A stretch of DNA of 6,294 bases from Clostridiaceae bacterium (GCA_012799845.1 JAAZKL010000013.1:1-6294); one strand, 5' to 3'; positions 1-4,376 are shown, counted from the first letter of the stretch. A program made the numbers and translations. The notes: generated from the letters alone by a model not told the origin.

Positions 1-233
1 CCGGCGACAATTTCATCCACATACTGCTTGGGCGTAACGTCCTTTTCTTCAGCCTTGCGCTGTATCTTCTGCCCGTGTTCGTCCGTCCCGGTAAGGAACA
101 TCACGTCGTAGCCCCGGAGCCTCTTGTATCTCGCTATCGCGTCCGCGGCCACGGTTGTATATGAATGCCCTATGTGCAGCTTATCGCTTGGATAGTATAT
201 CGGTGTGGTGATGTAAAAAGTGTTCTTTCCCAT
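1..233 (-). CDS. metG: Methionyl-tRNA synthetase, N-terminal part (cut by window edge)
   Basis: Cytoplasmic class I aminoacyl-tRNA synthetase that charges tRNA-Met with methionine using ATP. Only the first 77 codons are present; the gene runs off the left edge. The visible part is the start of the Rossmann catalytic domain: it begins MGKNTFYITTPIYYPSDKLH, contains the class I signature HIGH at residues 20-23, and has the MetRS-typical FLTGTDEHGQKI block at residues 46-57. The ATG at 233-231 is preceded by GGAGG (minus strand, 245-241) at a spacing of 7 nt, which fixes the start. A sigma-A-like promoter lies about 90 bp upstream. I see no T-box in the roughly 80-nt leader. metG next to the abrB region matches the B. 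subtilis abrB-metS neighbourhood, but here three genes and two long intergenic regions separate them. Identity is confident; whether it carries the C-terminal tRNA-binding domain cannot be seen. Confidence 0.96.
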   Translation of the reverse strand, partial: MGKNTFYITTPIYYPSDKLHIGHSYTTVAADAIARYKRLRGYDVMFLTGTDEHGQKIQRKAEEKDVTPKQYVDEIVA

Positions 234-321
234 CTCGTTTCCTCCATATTTATTTTATCTTTCCCAGAGTTTTGCGAAATATCTGCGGTAATAAGCCTTA
301 AACCATTTGCAGCCTTATTTT

Positions 322-350
322 AATATACATTTTGGACATACATTTTTCAA
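322..350 (-). promoter_or_regulatory. Sigma-A-type promoter for metG
   Basis: On the minus strand, TTGAAA (350-345) is followed after exactly 17 nt by TATATT (327-322). Both hexamers are close to the consensus TTGACA/TATAAT and spacing is ideal. Transcription would start near 315, leaving a leader of about 80 nt before the metG ATG. The site lies just outside the 24-bp repeat array, so the array sits immediately upstream of the -35 box. It also overlaps the TTG at 332 that would be the start of an extended reading of the opposite gene, which argues against that start. Confidence 0.6.
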
Positions 351-367
351 GTAATATTTGGTATGGC

Positions 368-450
368 GGCCTGGATAGCGGCTTGAACAGCGGCCTGGAT
401 AGCAGCTTGAACAGCGACCTGGATAGCAGCTTGAACAGCGGCCTGAACAG
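368..450. repeat. 24-bp tandem repeat array, 3.4 copies
   Basis: Three consecutive 24-bp units (368-391, 392-415, 416-439) plus an 11-bp partial copy (440-450). Units differ by one or two substitutions; the shared core is CCTGGATAGC followed by GCTTGAACAGC with one variable base between. Because the period is divisible by three, all frames through the array stay open on both strands, which creates misleading long open frames (an eight-residue LDSxLNSx repeat on the plus strand). It lies in the metG / DUF2600 divergent intergenic region. Confidence 0.95.
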
Positions 451-481
451 ACGCTTTGCAGAGACTTTGCAGACGCTTTGC
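449..481. repeat. 11-bp tandem repeat, three copies
   Basis: AGACGCTTTGC (449-459), AGAGACTTTGC (460-470) and AGACGCTTTGC (471-481) follow directly on the end of the 24-bp array. The outer copies are identical and the middle one differs at two positions. The unit is unrelated to the adjacent 24-bp unit, so two independent duplications occurred side by side. No function can be assigned. Confidence 0.85.
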
Positions 482-620
482 AAACACATTACGTTCAATA
501 GTCTTTGCAACTGGTTATGCCTTATACGATCAAACCCTCCTCCGGCGGAATATATCGTCTCTGCTGAAAATAAAATTTACAGGGAGCATCTTTCTGTAAG
601 ACAAGCCGTCACGGATCGGC

Positions 621-629
621 GGAAGGGGG
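621..629 (+). promoter_or_regulatory. Ribosome binding site supporting the start at 638
   Basis: GGAAGGGGG ends 8 nt before the ATG at 638-640. It is the only purine-rich, anti-Shine-Dalgarno-like sequence upstream of a plausible start in this frame, and the resulting 369-residue protein matches the length I recall for B. subtilis YtpB (about 367). This decides the start in favour of 638 over the TTG at 332. Confidence 0.6.
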
Positions 630-637
630 CCGGGCTC

Positions 638-1747
638 ATGGGGAAACTAACTGAGGCTGCAGCGTTTTATGCGAAATTTGCAGGCAAGGTCCTTCCTGAG
701 GCATACAGACAGCGCAATGCTGCCCGGGAAGAACTGAGGCAGTGCCCTATGGCCTCAGCAGCGCGCAGCGGCGCAACGGAAGAAGATACCCTGCCTGGAC
801 GGTTTGACGCAAAAAAAGCATGCTGTTTCCTGTTTTCGATGTGCCCGGGCGCCGATTACAAGGACCTGGTATCGTTCATGCTCTCACTCCACTACATTGC
901 CGAAACTCTTGAAATGTACAGGAAGAAAAAAGATATAAGGGATGAGAAGGAAATCCGGGATCTCCTGGTCTGCCTGTCTGCGGCCGTGGATCCGTCAAGG
1001 AACCTGGTATGCAATGTGGCGGCTATGGGCATTGACCAGCCAGCAGTACAACTGAGGAACCGGTCGGTAATGCAACTGGAGAACCGGCCGCCGCTGATGT
1101 GCCATGCGGAACGGTGCAGGCTGAAACTGGCCGTCCTGCCTTCCCACATGCACGTTTCAGCCAAAATCAAAAAGTACATGCAGATGTATATAGACCTCCA
1201 GTCATACAGGCACTACCCTCCCGTTATAAGCAGGGAAATGCTGAAAACGTGGAGCAGCAATCATCTCAGGCGCTTTCGGGAGATCTCCTGCTGGGAACTG
1301 TGCGCAGCAGCCGACACCTTCCTGGGAATAGCGGCAATGTATGCGGCCGCTTCCATCCCGGACATTACAGACGAAGAGGTGCACCTGCTGGATGAGGTCT
1401 GTTTCCCCTGGCTCAGCGGTTTCTGCTCGATGCTCGACGCCCTGGTAAGCGCAAGGACATCCCATGATCCTGAGGAACTGAACTTCTCTTCATTTTACAA
1501 AAACCTTAAGGAATGTGAAGAAAGGCTCATCTTTTTCGCAGAAAAGACAGACGCTGCATGCCGGAAGCTTAAGGACAGCAGCCTGTATCTGCTCATCACG
1601 AGAGCCGCCGCAGGGCTGTACCTGTCGGACCCTGAAGCGACCTTCGGCATGCTGAGGCTCACCGTATCAAACATAATCCGGAAAACCTCACTGCGGCTGC
1701 ACAGCAACGCTGGCCTCCTGCTGCGCAACCTCCGCCTGATTTATTGA
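638..1747 (+). CDS. DUF2600 / YtpB-like protein (terpene synthase-related), probably divergent in active site
   Basis: 369 residues. I place it in the DUF2600 family by remembered motifs. The C-terminal half is the clearest part: LQSYRHYPP (187-195), the segment around CWELCAAADTFLG (218-230), CFPWLSGF (255-262), LNFSSFYKNL (281-290) and AAAGLYLSDPEATF (323-336). The characterised member, B. subtilis YtpB, makes tetraprenyl-beta-curcumene from a C35 prenyl diphosphate; this is later cyclised to spore sesquarterpenes. YtpB has two Asp-rich helices for Mg-diphosphate binding. At the equivalent places this protein reads SLHYIAETLEMYRKKKD (83-99) and SMLDALVSARTSHDPEE (264-280), so most of the acidic residues appear lost or moved. 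It may be catalytically altered or non-enzymatic. Residues 138-153 are an in-frame eight-residue duplication. It ends convergently to spmB. Family call moderately sure; activity unknown. Confidence 0.75.
   Translation: MGKLTEAAAFYAKFAGKVLPEAYRQRNAAREELRQCPMASAARSGATEEDTLPGRFDAKKACCFLFSMCPGADYKDLVSFMLSLHYIAETLEMYRKKKDIRDEKEIRDLLVCLSAAVDPSRNLVCNVAAMGIDQPAVQLRNRSVMQLENRPPLMCHAERCRLKLAVLPSHMHVSAKIKKYMQMYIDLQSYRHYPPVISREMLKTWSSNHLRRFREISCWELCAAADTFLGIAAMYAAASIPDITDEEVHLLDEVCFPWLSGFCSMLDALVSARTSHDPEELNFSSFYKNLKECEERLIFFAEKTDAACRKLKDSSLYLLITRAAAGLYLSDPEATFGMLRLTVSNIIRKTSLRLHSNAGLLLRNLRLIY
1049..1096 (+). repeat. 24-bp in-frame duplication inside the DUF2600 gene
   Basis: The 18-bp core at 1049-1066 recurs at 1073-1090 with three mismatches, a period of 24 bp. 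It encodes QLRNRSVM then QLENRPPL (residues 138-153). The duplication keeps the reading frame and lies in a presumably surface-exposed segment between predicted helices. It is the coding counterpart of the short tandem arrays elsewhere in the window. Confidence 0.7.
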
Positions 1748-1772
1748 GTTCTGTCTACATCAGAAGAGGAGA

Positions 1773-1925
1773 GTGTACAAAAATTGGATTGTTGTAAGCC
1801 AGAATGGCTAGTATTTTGAATTTTATCAATGAATTGGTTTGCATAATTTTGAATATTCCGTATTATGTAATTTAGCTTTTAATAGAACAGCCAATATGGC
1901 ACACAACAACCCAAATTTTGTACAC
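1773..1925. mobile_element. 153-bp MITE-like element with 37-bp imperfect terminal inverted repeats
   Basis: The left end (1773-1809), beginning GTGTACAAAAATTGGATTGT, is matched by the reverse complement of 1889-1925, which begins GTGTACAAAATTTGGGTTGT. I count 31 identities in 37 positions without gaps; the first ten bases are identical. The 79-bp interior is AT-rich and contains no gene, though the core TTTTGAAT occurs twice. Terminal inverted repeats, small size and lack of coding capacity fit a miniature inverted-repeat transposable element. I see no clear target-site duplication in the flanks (...GAGGAGA / CCAGCCC...), and I cannot assign a transposase family from the ends. Confidence 0.6.
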
Positions 1926-1934
1926 CCAGCCCCA

Positions 1935-1951
1935 TATTTCCCAGGGAAATA
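1935..1951. repeat. Short perfect palindrome
   Basis: TATTTCCCAGGGAAATA: eight-base arms around a single central base. It lies between the MITE-like element and the 17-bp array. A one-base loop makes it a poor RNA hairpin, so if functional it would more likely be a DNA-level site, but nothing near it suggests a regulated promoter. Confidence 0.6.
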
Positions 1952-1976
1952 ACCCCTCGTGGGTCCTGCTTACAGA

Positions 1977-2121
1977 TTATCAGGGGGACGGTCTTATTTC
2001 GGGAACAGTCCTGTCACGGGACGGACCTGCTACGGGGAAAATCCAGCCACGGAGACGGTCCTGTCACGGGGACGGTCCTGCCACGAGGACGGTCCTGTCA
2101 CGGGAACCGTCACCCTGATAA
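1977..2121. repeat. 17-bp tandem array enclosed by 16-bp inverted repeats
   Basis: Left arm TTATCAGGGGGACGGT (1977-1992) and right arm ACCGTCACCCTGATAA (2106-2121) are inverted copies with 15 of 16 matches. Between them are about seven units of a 17-bp repeat with consensus GACGGTCCTGTCACGGG: 1987-2003, 2004-2020, 2021-2036 (16 bp), 2037-2053, 2054-2070, 2071-2087 and 2088-2104. Units 5 and 7 are identical. The right arm begins only 3 bp from the spmB stop codon, so the spmB transcript could fold into a long hairpin after its end. There is no T-tract, so this is not a standard intrinsic terminator. It resembles an expanded REP/BIME-like intergenic element. Confidence 0.85.
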
Positions 2122-2124
2122 CTC

Positions 2125-2664
2125 CTACCTGCCGAAGATCAGCACACACAAAAGCGCTGACGAAACTGCACTGACGCCGTCTGCAATCAGGGCAGCCACC
2201 AGTGTGTATCTTATGTTCCTTACGCCGACGGAGCCGTAATAGACCGCAAGCGTATAGAAGATAGTCTCGGTAGAGCCGAGCATCGTGCTTGCCACTCTTC
2301 CGACGTATGAATCCGGGCCGTACATGTTGATGATTTCGGCGGCGATCGCCATGGTAGCACTGCCTGAAACAGGCCTCATCAGAACAAGCGGCATGGTTTC
2401 CGCGGGTATGCCGAACAACGAGGCGACCGGAGCGAGTAAACTCACGACAGCTTCCAGGGCTCCGGATGCCCTGAAGACGCCTATGGCTGTCATGATGCCA
2501 ACCAGTGTCGGCAGTATCCTGATAACGGTCGTTATCCCTTCTGAAGCTCCCTCCGTGAAAGTCTCGAATATTTTGACCTTCTTTGCGAGACCTGCGCACA
2601 GTATTGCCATGACGGCCACAGGGAGCATATATGCAGATATGGCTGTCAGAACTGAGATTTTCAT
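2125..2664 (-). CDS. spmB: Spore maturation protein B
   Basis: 179 residues, the usual SpmB length (about 178 in B. subtilis). It is a polytopic membrane protein of the nucleoside-recognition/Gate domain family; with SpmA it is needed in B. subtilis for proper dehydration of the spore core and heat resistance. Hydrophobic segments lie at about 5-27, 47-65, 70-86, 133-145 and 152-177. The family block is clear: MRPVSGSATMAIAAEIINMY (96-115), followed by GPDSYVGRVASTMLGSTETI (116-135). The ATG (2664-2662) overlaps the spmA stop as ATGA, and I see no good ribosome binding site before it, so translation probably depends on coupling to spmA. The normal upstream context has been replaced by the spmA repeat tail. 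It ends 3 bp from the inverted-repeat array. The molecular activity of SpmB is not established. Confidence 0.95.
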   Translation of the reverse strand: MKISVLTAISAYMLPVAVMAILCAGLAKKVKIFETFTEGASEGITTVIRILPTLVGIMTAIGVFRASGALEAVVSLLAPVASLFGIPAETMPLVLMRPVSGSATMAIAAEIINMYGPDSYVGRVASTMLGSTETIFYTLAVYYGSVGVRNIRYTLVAALIADGVSAVSSALLCVLIFGR

Positions 2665-3521
2665 AACGTAGCTGACCTGCCAGTGTGTTCCTTTTGCATT
2701 GCCGACATGCCCCCATATCGCTCAGACAATGACGACAGACCATCGTACTGCTTAAGCGCAGCCGAAATATCATCGAATCGCCTGGACGTCGCTGGCCTGT
2801 TACCGTATTGCTTAAGCGCAGCCGAAATGCCATCAGACCGCCTGGACGTCGCCGGCCTGTTACCGTATTGCTTAAGTGCCGCCGGCCTACCACTGTATCG
2901 TTTCAACTCCGTTGCCCTGCCTGGTTTCATACCGGCAGACAACCTGGGCCTCCACACCCGCATCAGGACTTTTGCCGCGAGTATTCCTGCTATGGCAGCG
3001 AATATCGAAGCCGCCCATATGCACACAATGACCTCGGACGGAGCCGCAGAGCCGGCATCGCTCCTGATGGCAAGCACAGTCGTCGGTATGAACTGCAGCG
3101 CCGACGAGTTCAGTACGAGAAACATGCACATGGCATCGGTTGCGGTATCCTTTTTCCCGTTGAGCTTCTGCAGCTCCTCCATTGCTTTTATCCCAAACGG
3201 CGTAGCTGCATTTCCAAGGCCCATGAAGTTCGCAGACATGTTCATGACAATGGCGCCCATTGCCCTGTCATTATTTTCAAGGCCGGGGAACAGAGGCCTG
3301 AGAATTGGCTGCGCAGCTTTCGCAATAACATTTATCAGACCGCTTCTTTCCACGATTTTCATCATGCCCGACCAAAAGCACATCATCCCGAGCAGTCCGA
3401 TACTCAGTTCCACCGCCCTGGCGGCTGAACTGAATGCTGCGTTCGTCACCTCTTCGATCCTGCCGTTGAGTATGCCTGCCAGGAATCCGATGGCCAACAG
3501 TCCCGCCCAGATATAGTTCAT
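2661..3521 (-). CDS. spmA: Spore maturation protein A with repeat-derived C-terminal extension
   Basis: 286 residues versus about 196 for B. subtilis SpmA. Residues 1-195 are a normal SpmA: N-terminal membrane segment (3-18), hydrophobic segments at about 37-56, 86-103, 129-151 and 163-186, and family blocks such as MNMSANFMGLGNAATPFGIK (93-112) and VLNSSALQFIPTTVLAIRSD (136-155). After a short basic linker, residues 206-285 are eight ten-residue repeats of the type LKQYGNRPAT / SRRSDGISAA, ending exactly at the spmB overlap. The tail is hydrophilic and basic and unlike the rest. The ATG at 3521-3519 has GGGAGG (3533-3528) 6 nt upstream. Operon with spmB; in B. subtilis the pair is expressed in the mother cell under sigma-E. 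The core identity is secure; the tail's role, if any, is unknown. Confidence 0.94.
   Translation of the reverse strand: MNYIWAGLLAIGFLAGILNGRIEEVTNAAFSSAARAVELSIGLLGMMCFWSGMMKIVERSGLINVIAKAAQPILRPLFPGLENNDRAMGAIVMNMSANFMGLGNAATPFGIKAMEELQKLNGKKDTATDAMCMFLVLNSSALQFIPTTVLAIRSDAGSAAPSEVIVCIWAASIFAAIAGILAAKVLMRVWRPRLSAGMKPGRATELKRYSGRPAALKQYGNRPATSRRSDGISAALKQYGNRPATSRRFDDISAALKQYDGLSSLSERYGGMSAMQKEHTGRSATL
2667..2906 (-). repeat. 30-bp tandem repeats encoding the SpmA tail, eight copies
   Basis: Eight 30-bp units (240 bp) encode eight ten-residue repeats with approximate consensus [LS]-[KR]-[QR]-Y-[GD]-[GN]-[RI]-[PS]-A-[AT]. They have a higher-order 60-bp period: 2761-2820 and 2821-2880 match at 52 of 60 positions, including 20 identical bases around CCTGGACGTC and TACCGTATTGCTTAAG. 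Divergence rises towards both ends (2667-2760 and 2881-2906), as expected when the centre is the most recently amplified part. All unit lengths keep the frame. Confidence 0.92.
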
Positions 3522-3554
3522 ACGCTGCCTCCCGTTTCTCCGGACAAAATCCGG

Positions 3555-3584
3555 TGTATGGTGAAGTCATCCATGCGGATATTC
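3555..3584 (-). promoter_or_regulatory. Possible sigma-E-like promoter for spmAB
   Basis: Minus strand GAATATC (3584-3578) and CATACA (3560-3555) resemble the B. subtilis sigma-E -35 (ATATT type) and -10 (CATACA) elements, and sigma-E control would suit spmAB. The spacer here is 17 nt, about two longer than I expect for sigma-E, which lowers confidence. A small inverted repeat CCGGA-N5-TCCGG (3540-3554) sits directly downstream, between this -10 and the spmA ribosome binding site. Confidence 0.3.
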
Positions 3585-3620
3585 ACGCTGACATCCATGC
3601 AAATGTCCGTTTGCTGCAAA

Positions 3621-3650
3621 GCTGATCAGTTATTTGCTGATCAGTTATTT
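3621..3650. repeat. Perfect 15-bp tandem duplication
   Basis: GCTGATCAGTTATTT occurs at 3621-3635 and again at 3636-3650 with no mismatch, so it is recent or maintained. Each copy carries the palindrome TGATCA. It lies about 100 bp upstream of spmA, beyond the candidate promoter. Paired TGATCA motifs could be a binding site, but there is no independent support. Confidence 0.9.
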
Positions 3651-3926
3651 ATATTGAAAATCTGTTTTGATAATTACTAATAATTGTTTGCGGAAGCTAC
3701 AAAAAATTTGCCGGAACCGCAGGAAATAAGATGTCGAATTTTGCGTATTCTGATTGCAAATTTTCCAGTTGATTTTCCAGCCTGAAATGCCCCCAAAAAG
3801 GATCCCTGCGCGAAGAAAAACCGGCAACAATCTTGAACGCCGCTTTTTAACCGGCTTACCCATATCGCCGGAAACTGTTCCTTCAGTTTTTCAATAACAA
3901 ATTTTTGAATTTATATAAATTAATTG
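3651..3926. other. AT-rich part of the spmA/abrB divergent intergenic region
   Basis: No credible gene here. The minus-strand reading of 3863-3645 (72 codons) has no ribosome binding site and a composition typical of chance AT-rich translation. The region contains one perfect match to the Spo0A box and several A/T runs, with the abrB promoter beginning at its right edge. AT-rich DNA between a sporulation operon and abrB is a plausible place for AbrB and Spo0A binding, but AbrB has no simple consensus that I could test by eye. Confidence 0.5.
3732..3738 (+). promoter_or_regulatory. Candidate Spo0A box (perfect TGTCGAA)
   Basis: TGTCGAA matches the Spo0A-box consensus TGNCGAA exactly. It lies about 190 bp upstream of the abrB -35 and about 170 bp upstream of the candidate spmA -10, which is far for direct control. 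A site this short is expected about once in 2 kb of both strands, so a single copy in this 481-bp region is weak evidence alone. Confidence 0.3.
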
Positions 3927-3955
3927 TTGACGCATACTGGAATTTATGTTAGTAT
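3927..3955 (+). promoter_or_regulatory. Sigma-A promoter of abrB with extended -10
   Basis: TTGACG (3927-3932), a 17-nt spacer, then TAGTAT (3950-3955) preceded by TGT (3947-3949), giving an extended -10. Transcription should start near 3962, leaving a leader of about 40 nt. A second -10-like TATAAT at 3976-3981 has no -35 at the right distance and is more likely part of the operator region. Confidence 0.75.
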
Positions 3956-3970
3956 ATTTTTATAAAATAA

Positions 3971-3987
3971 TGTCGTATAATGTTAGT
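3971..3987 (+). promoter_or_regulatory. Candidate Spo0A operator just downstream of the abrB start site
   Basis: TGTCGTATAATG (3971-3982) begins about 10 bp after the predicted transcription start. It differs at one base from TGTCGAATAATG, which I recall as the first part of the Spo0A operator in the same position of the B. subtilis abrB promoter; there a second box, TGACGAA, overlaps it. The second box is poorly kept here (ends GTTAGT). Spo0A~P repression of abrB at this location would be the expected wiring. The comparison is from memory. Confidence 0.4.
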
Positions 3988-4002
3988 TAAGGAGGAAAGA
4001 GT

Positions 4003-4242
4003 ATGAAATCTACAGGAATAGTAAGAAAAGTCGACGAGCTTGGCAGAGTTGTCCTTCCGATAGAACTGAGAAGAACTCTCGACATCGCTGAGAAGGACGC
4101 ACTTGAGATATATGTCGACGGTTCTACCATTATATTGAAGAAATACGAACCGGCATGTATATTCTGCGGCGATGCCAAGGATGTCACTTCTTACAAAGGC
4201 AAGAACATTTGCCCTGCATGCATGAAAGAACTCAGGAAATAA
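4003..4242 (+). CDS. abrB: Transition-state regulator AbrB, with four-cysteine C-terminal tail
   Basis: 79 residues. AbrB-family DNA-binding regulators repress post-exponential and early sporulation genes during growth. Residues 1-50 form the SpoVT-AbrB swapped-hairpin DNA-binding domain and are almost identical to B. subtilis AbrB (MKSTGIVRKVDELGRVVLPI, then ELRRTLDIAEKDALEIYVDG). Residues 51-79 differ from the Bacillus multimerisation domain: they carry C52-x-x-C55 and C70-x-x-C73, a zinc-ribbon-like pair that I associate with clostridial AbrB homologues. TAAGGAGG (3988-3995) lies 7 nt before the ATG. A strong promoter and candidate Spo0A operator precede it, and an intrinsic terminator follows, so it is probably monocistronic. 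It is divergent from spmAB and convergent with rsmI. It may have paralogues elsewhere (Abh-like), so the exact orthologue is inferred from synteny with rsmI and metG. Confidence 0.93.
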   Translation: MKSTGIVRKVDELGRVVLPIELRRTLDIAEKDALEIYVDGSTIILKKYEPACIFCGDAKDVTSYKGKNICPACMKELRK

Positions 4243-4309
4243 TCACCCGGAAGATTATAAAATGAACAGTACATGGTATCTATGGCTGTAATGCAAGTTG
4301 ATATTTATC

Positions 4310-4345
4310 AAAGCCCGGCTTTTTAGGCGGGCTTTTTATTTTCCT
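4310..4345 (+). terminator. Rho-independent terminator of abrB
   Basis: AAAGCCCG (4310-4317) pairs with CGGGCTTT (4328-4335) around a 10-nt loop, followed by a T-rich run (TTTTTATTTT, 4333-4342). It begins 68 nt after the abrB stop. Read from the minus strand, the stem is followed only by TTTGATAAAT, so it would be a weak terminator for rsmI. The T-rich flank is itself part of a duplicated copy of the rsmI 3' end. Confidence 0.85.
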
Positions 4346-4376
4346 ATAAGGCTTTTTATTTTCCTATAAGGCTTTT
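4330..4376. repeat. 20-bp tandem duplication spanning the rsmI stop codon
   Basis: GGCTTTTTATTTTCCTATAA occurs at 4330-4349 and 4350-4369 without mismatch, followed by a partial third copy (GGCTTTT, 4370-4376). On the minus strand the unit reads as the last codons and TAA of rsmI (S-L-I-G-K-stop). The copy at 4330-4349 is therefore a duplicated rsmI 3' end lying after the stop, and it also supplies the T-rich tail of the abrB terminator. Confidence 0.93.

Larger units (their letters stand above)
234..637. other. Divergent intergenic region, metG / DUF2600 gene
   Basis: This 404-bp stretch holds the metG ribosome binding site and promoter, the 24-bp and 11-bp tandem arrays, and about 150 bp (482-637) of unassigned sequence leading to the DUF2600 gene. 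The plus strand stays open from a TTG at 332 into that gene, but the translation is low-complexity repeat followed by sequence without recognisable domain character. I therefore treat it as non-coding. I found no convincing promoter for the plus-strand gene. Confidence 0.6.
1748..2124. other. Convergent intergenic region rich in repeats
   Basis: This 377-bp gap between the 3' ends of the DUF2600 gene and spmB has no credible gene. It holds an AT-rich inverted-repeat element (1773-1925), a short perfect palindrome (1935-1951), and a GC-rich 17-bp tandem array enclosed by inverted repeats (1977-2121). A weak hairpin TTCTG-N7-CAGAA at 1749-1765 just after the DUF2600 stop lacks a T-tract, so I do not call it a terminator. 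The sharp change from AT-rich to GC-rich at about 1926 suggests separately acquired pieces. Confidence 0.75.

Noticed and set aside
234..321. T-box riboswitch or other structured leader before metG
   Set aside because: The predicted leader is only about 80 nt, with no T-box sequence, strong stem or terminator visible.
298..510. Minus-strand reading frame across the 24-bp repeats
   Set aside because: The period is divisible by three, so every frame is open; the translation is only repeat sequence and runs over the metG promoter.
332..637. N-terminal extension of the DUF2600 protein, starting at TTG 332
   Set aside because: No ribosome binding site, starts inside the metG promoter, low-complexity repeat translation, and the 638 start has a ribosome binding site and gives the family's usual length.
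1749..1772. Terminator after the DUF2600 gene
   Set aside because: Only a five-base-pair stem with a seven-base loop and no T-tract.
1987..2104. CRISPR array
   Set aside because: The 17-bp units are directly contiguous with no spacers, and no cas genes are nearby.
1918..2174. Short plus-strand frames over the 17-bp array
   Set aside because: Products are only translations of the tandem repeat (GDGPATG-like) and overlap the end of spmB.
2030..2893. Long minus-strand frame overlapping spmB and the spmA tail
   Set aside because: It is a shadow frame opened by the 30-bp repeats and GC bias; spmA and spmB in the other frames are unmistakable.
2683..3516. Long plus-strand frame antisense to spmA
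   Set aside because: Antisense shadow of a hydrophobic protein; no ribosome binding site and no recognisable domain.
3645..3863. 72-codon minus-strand frame upstream of spmA
   Set aside because: No ribosome binding site, chance-like AT-rich translation, and no family resemblance.
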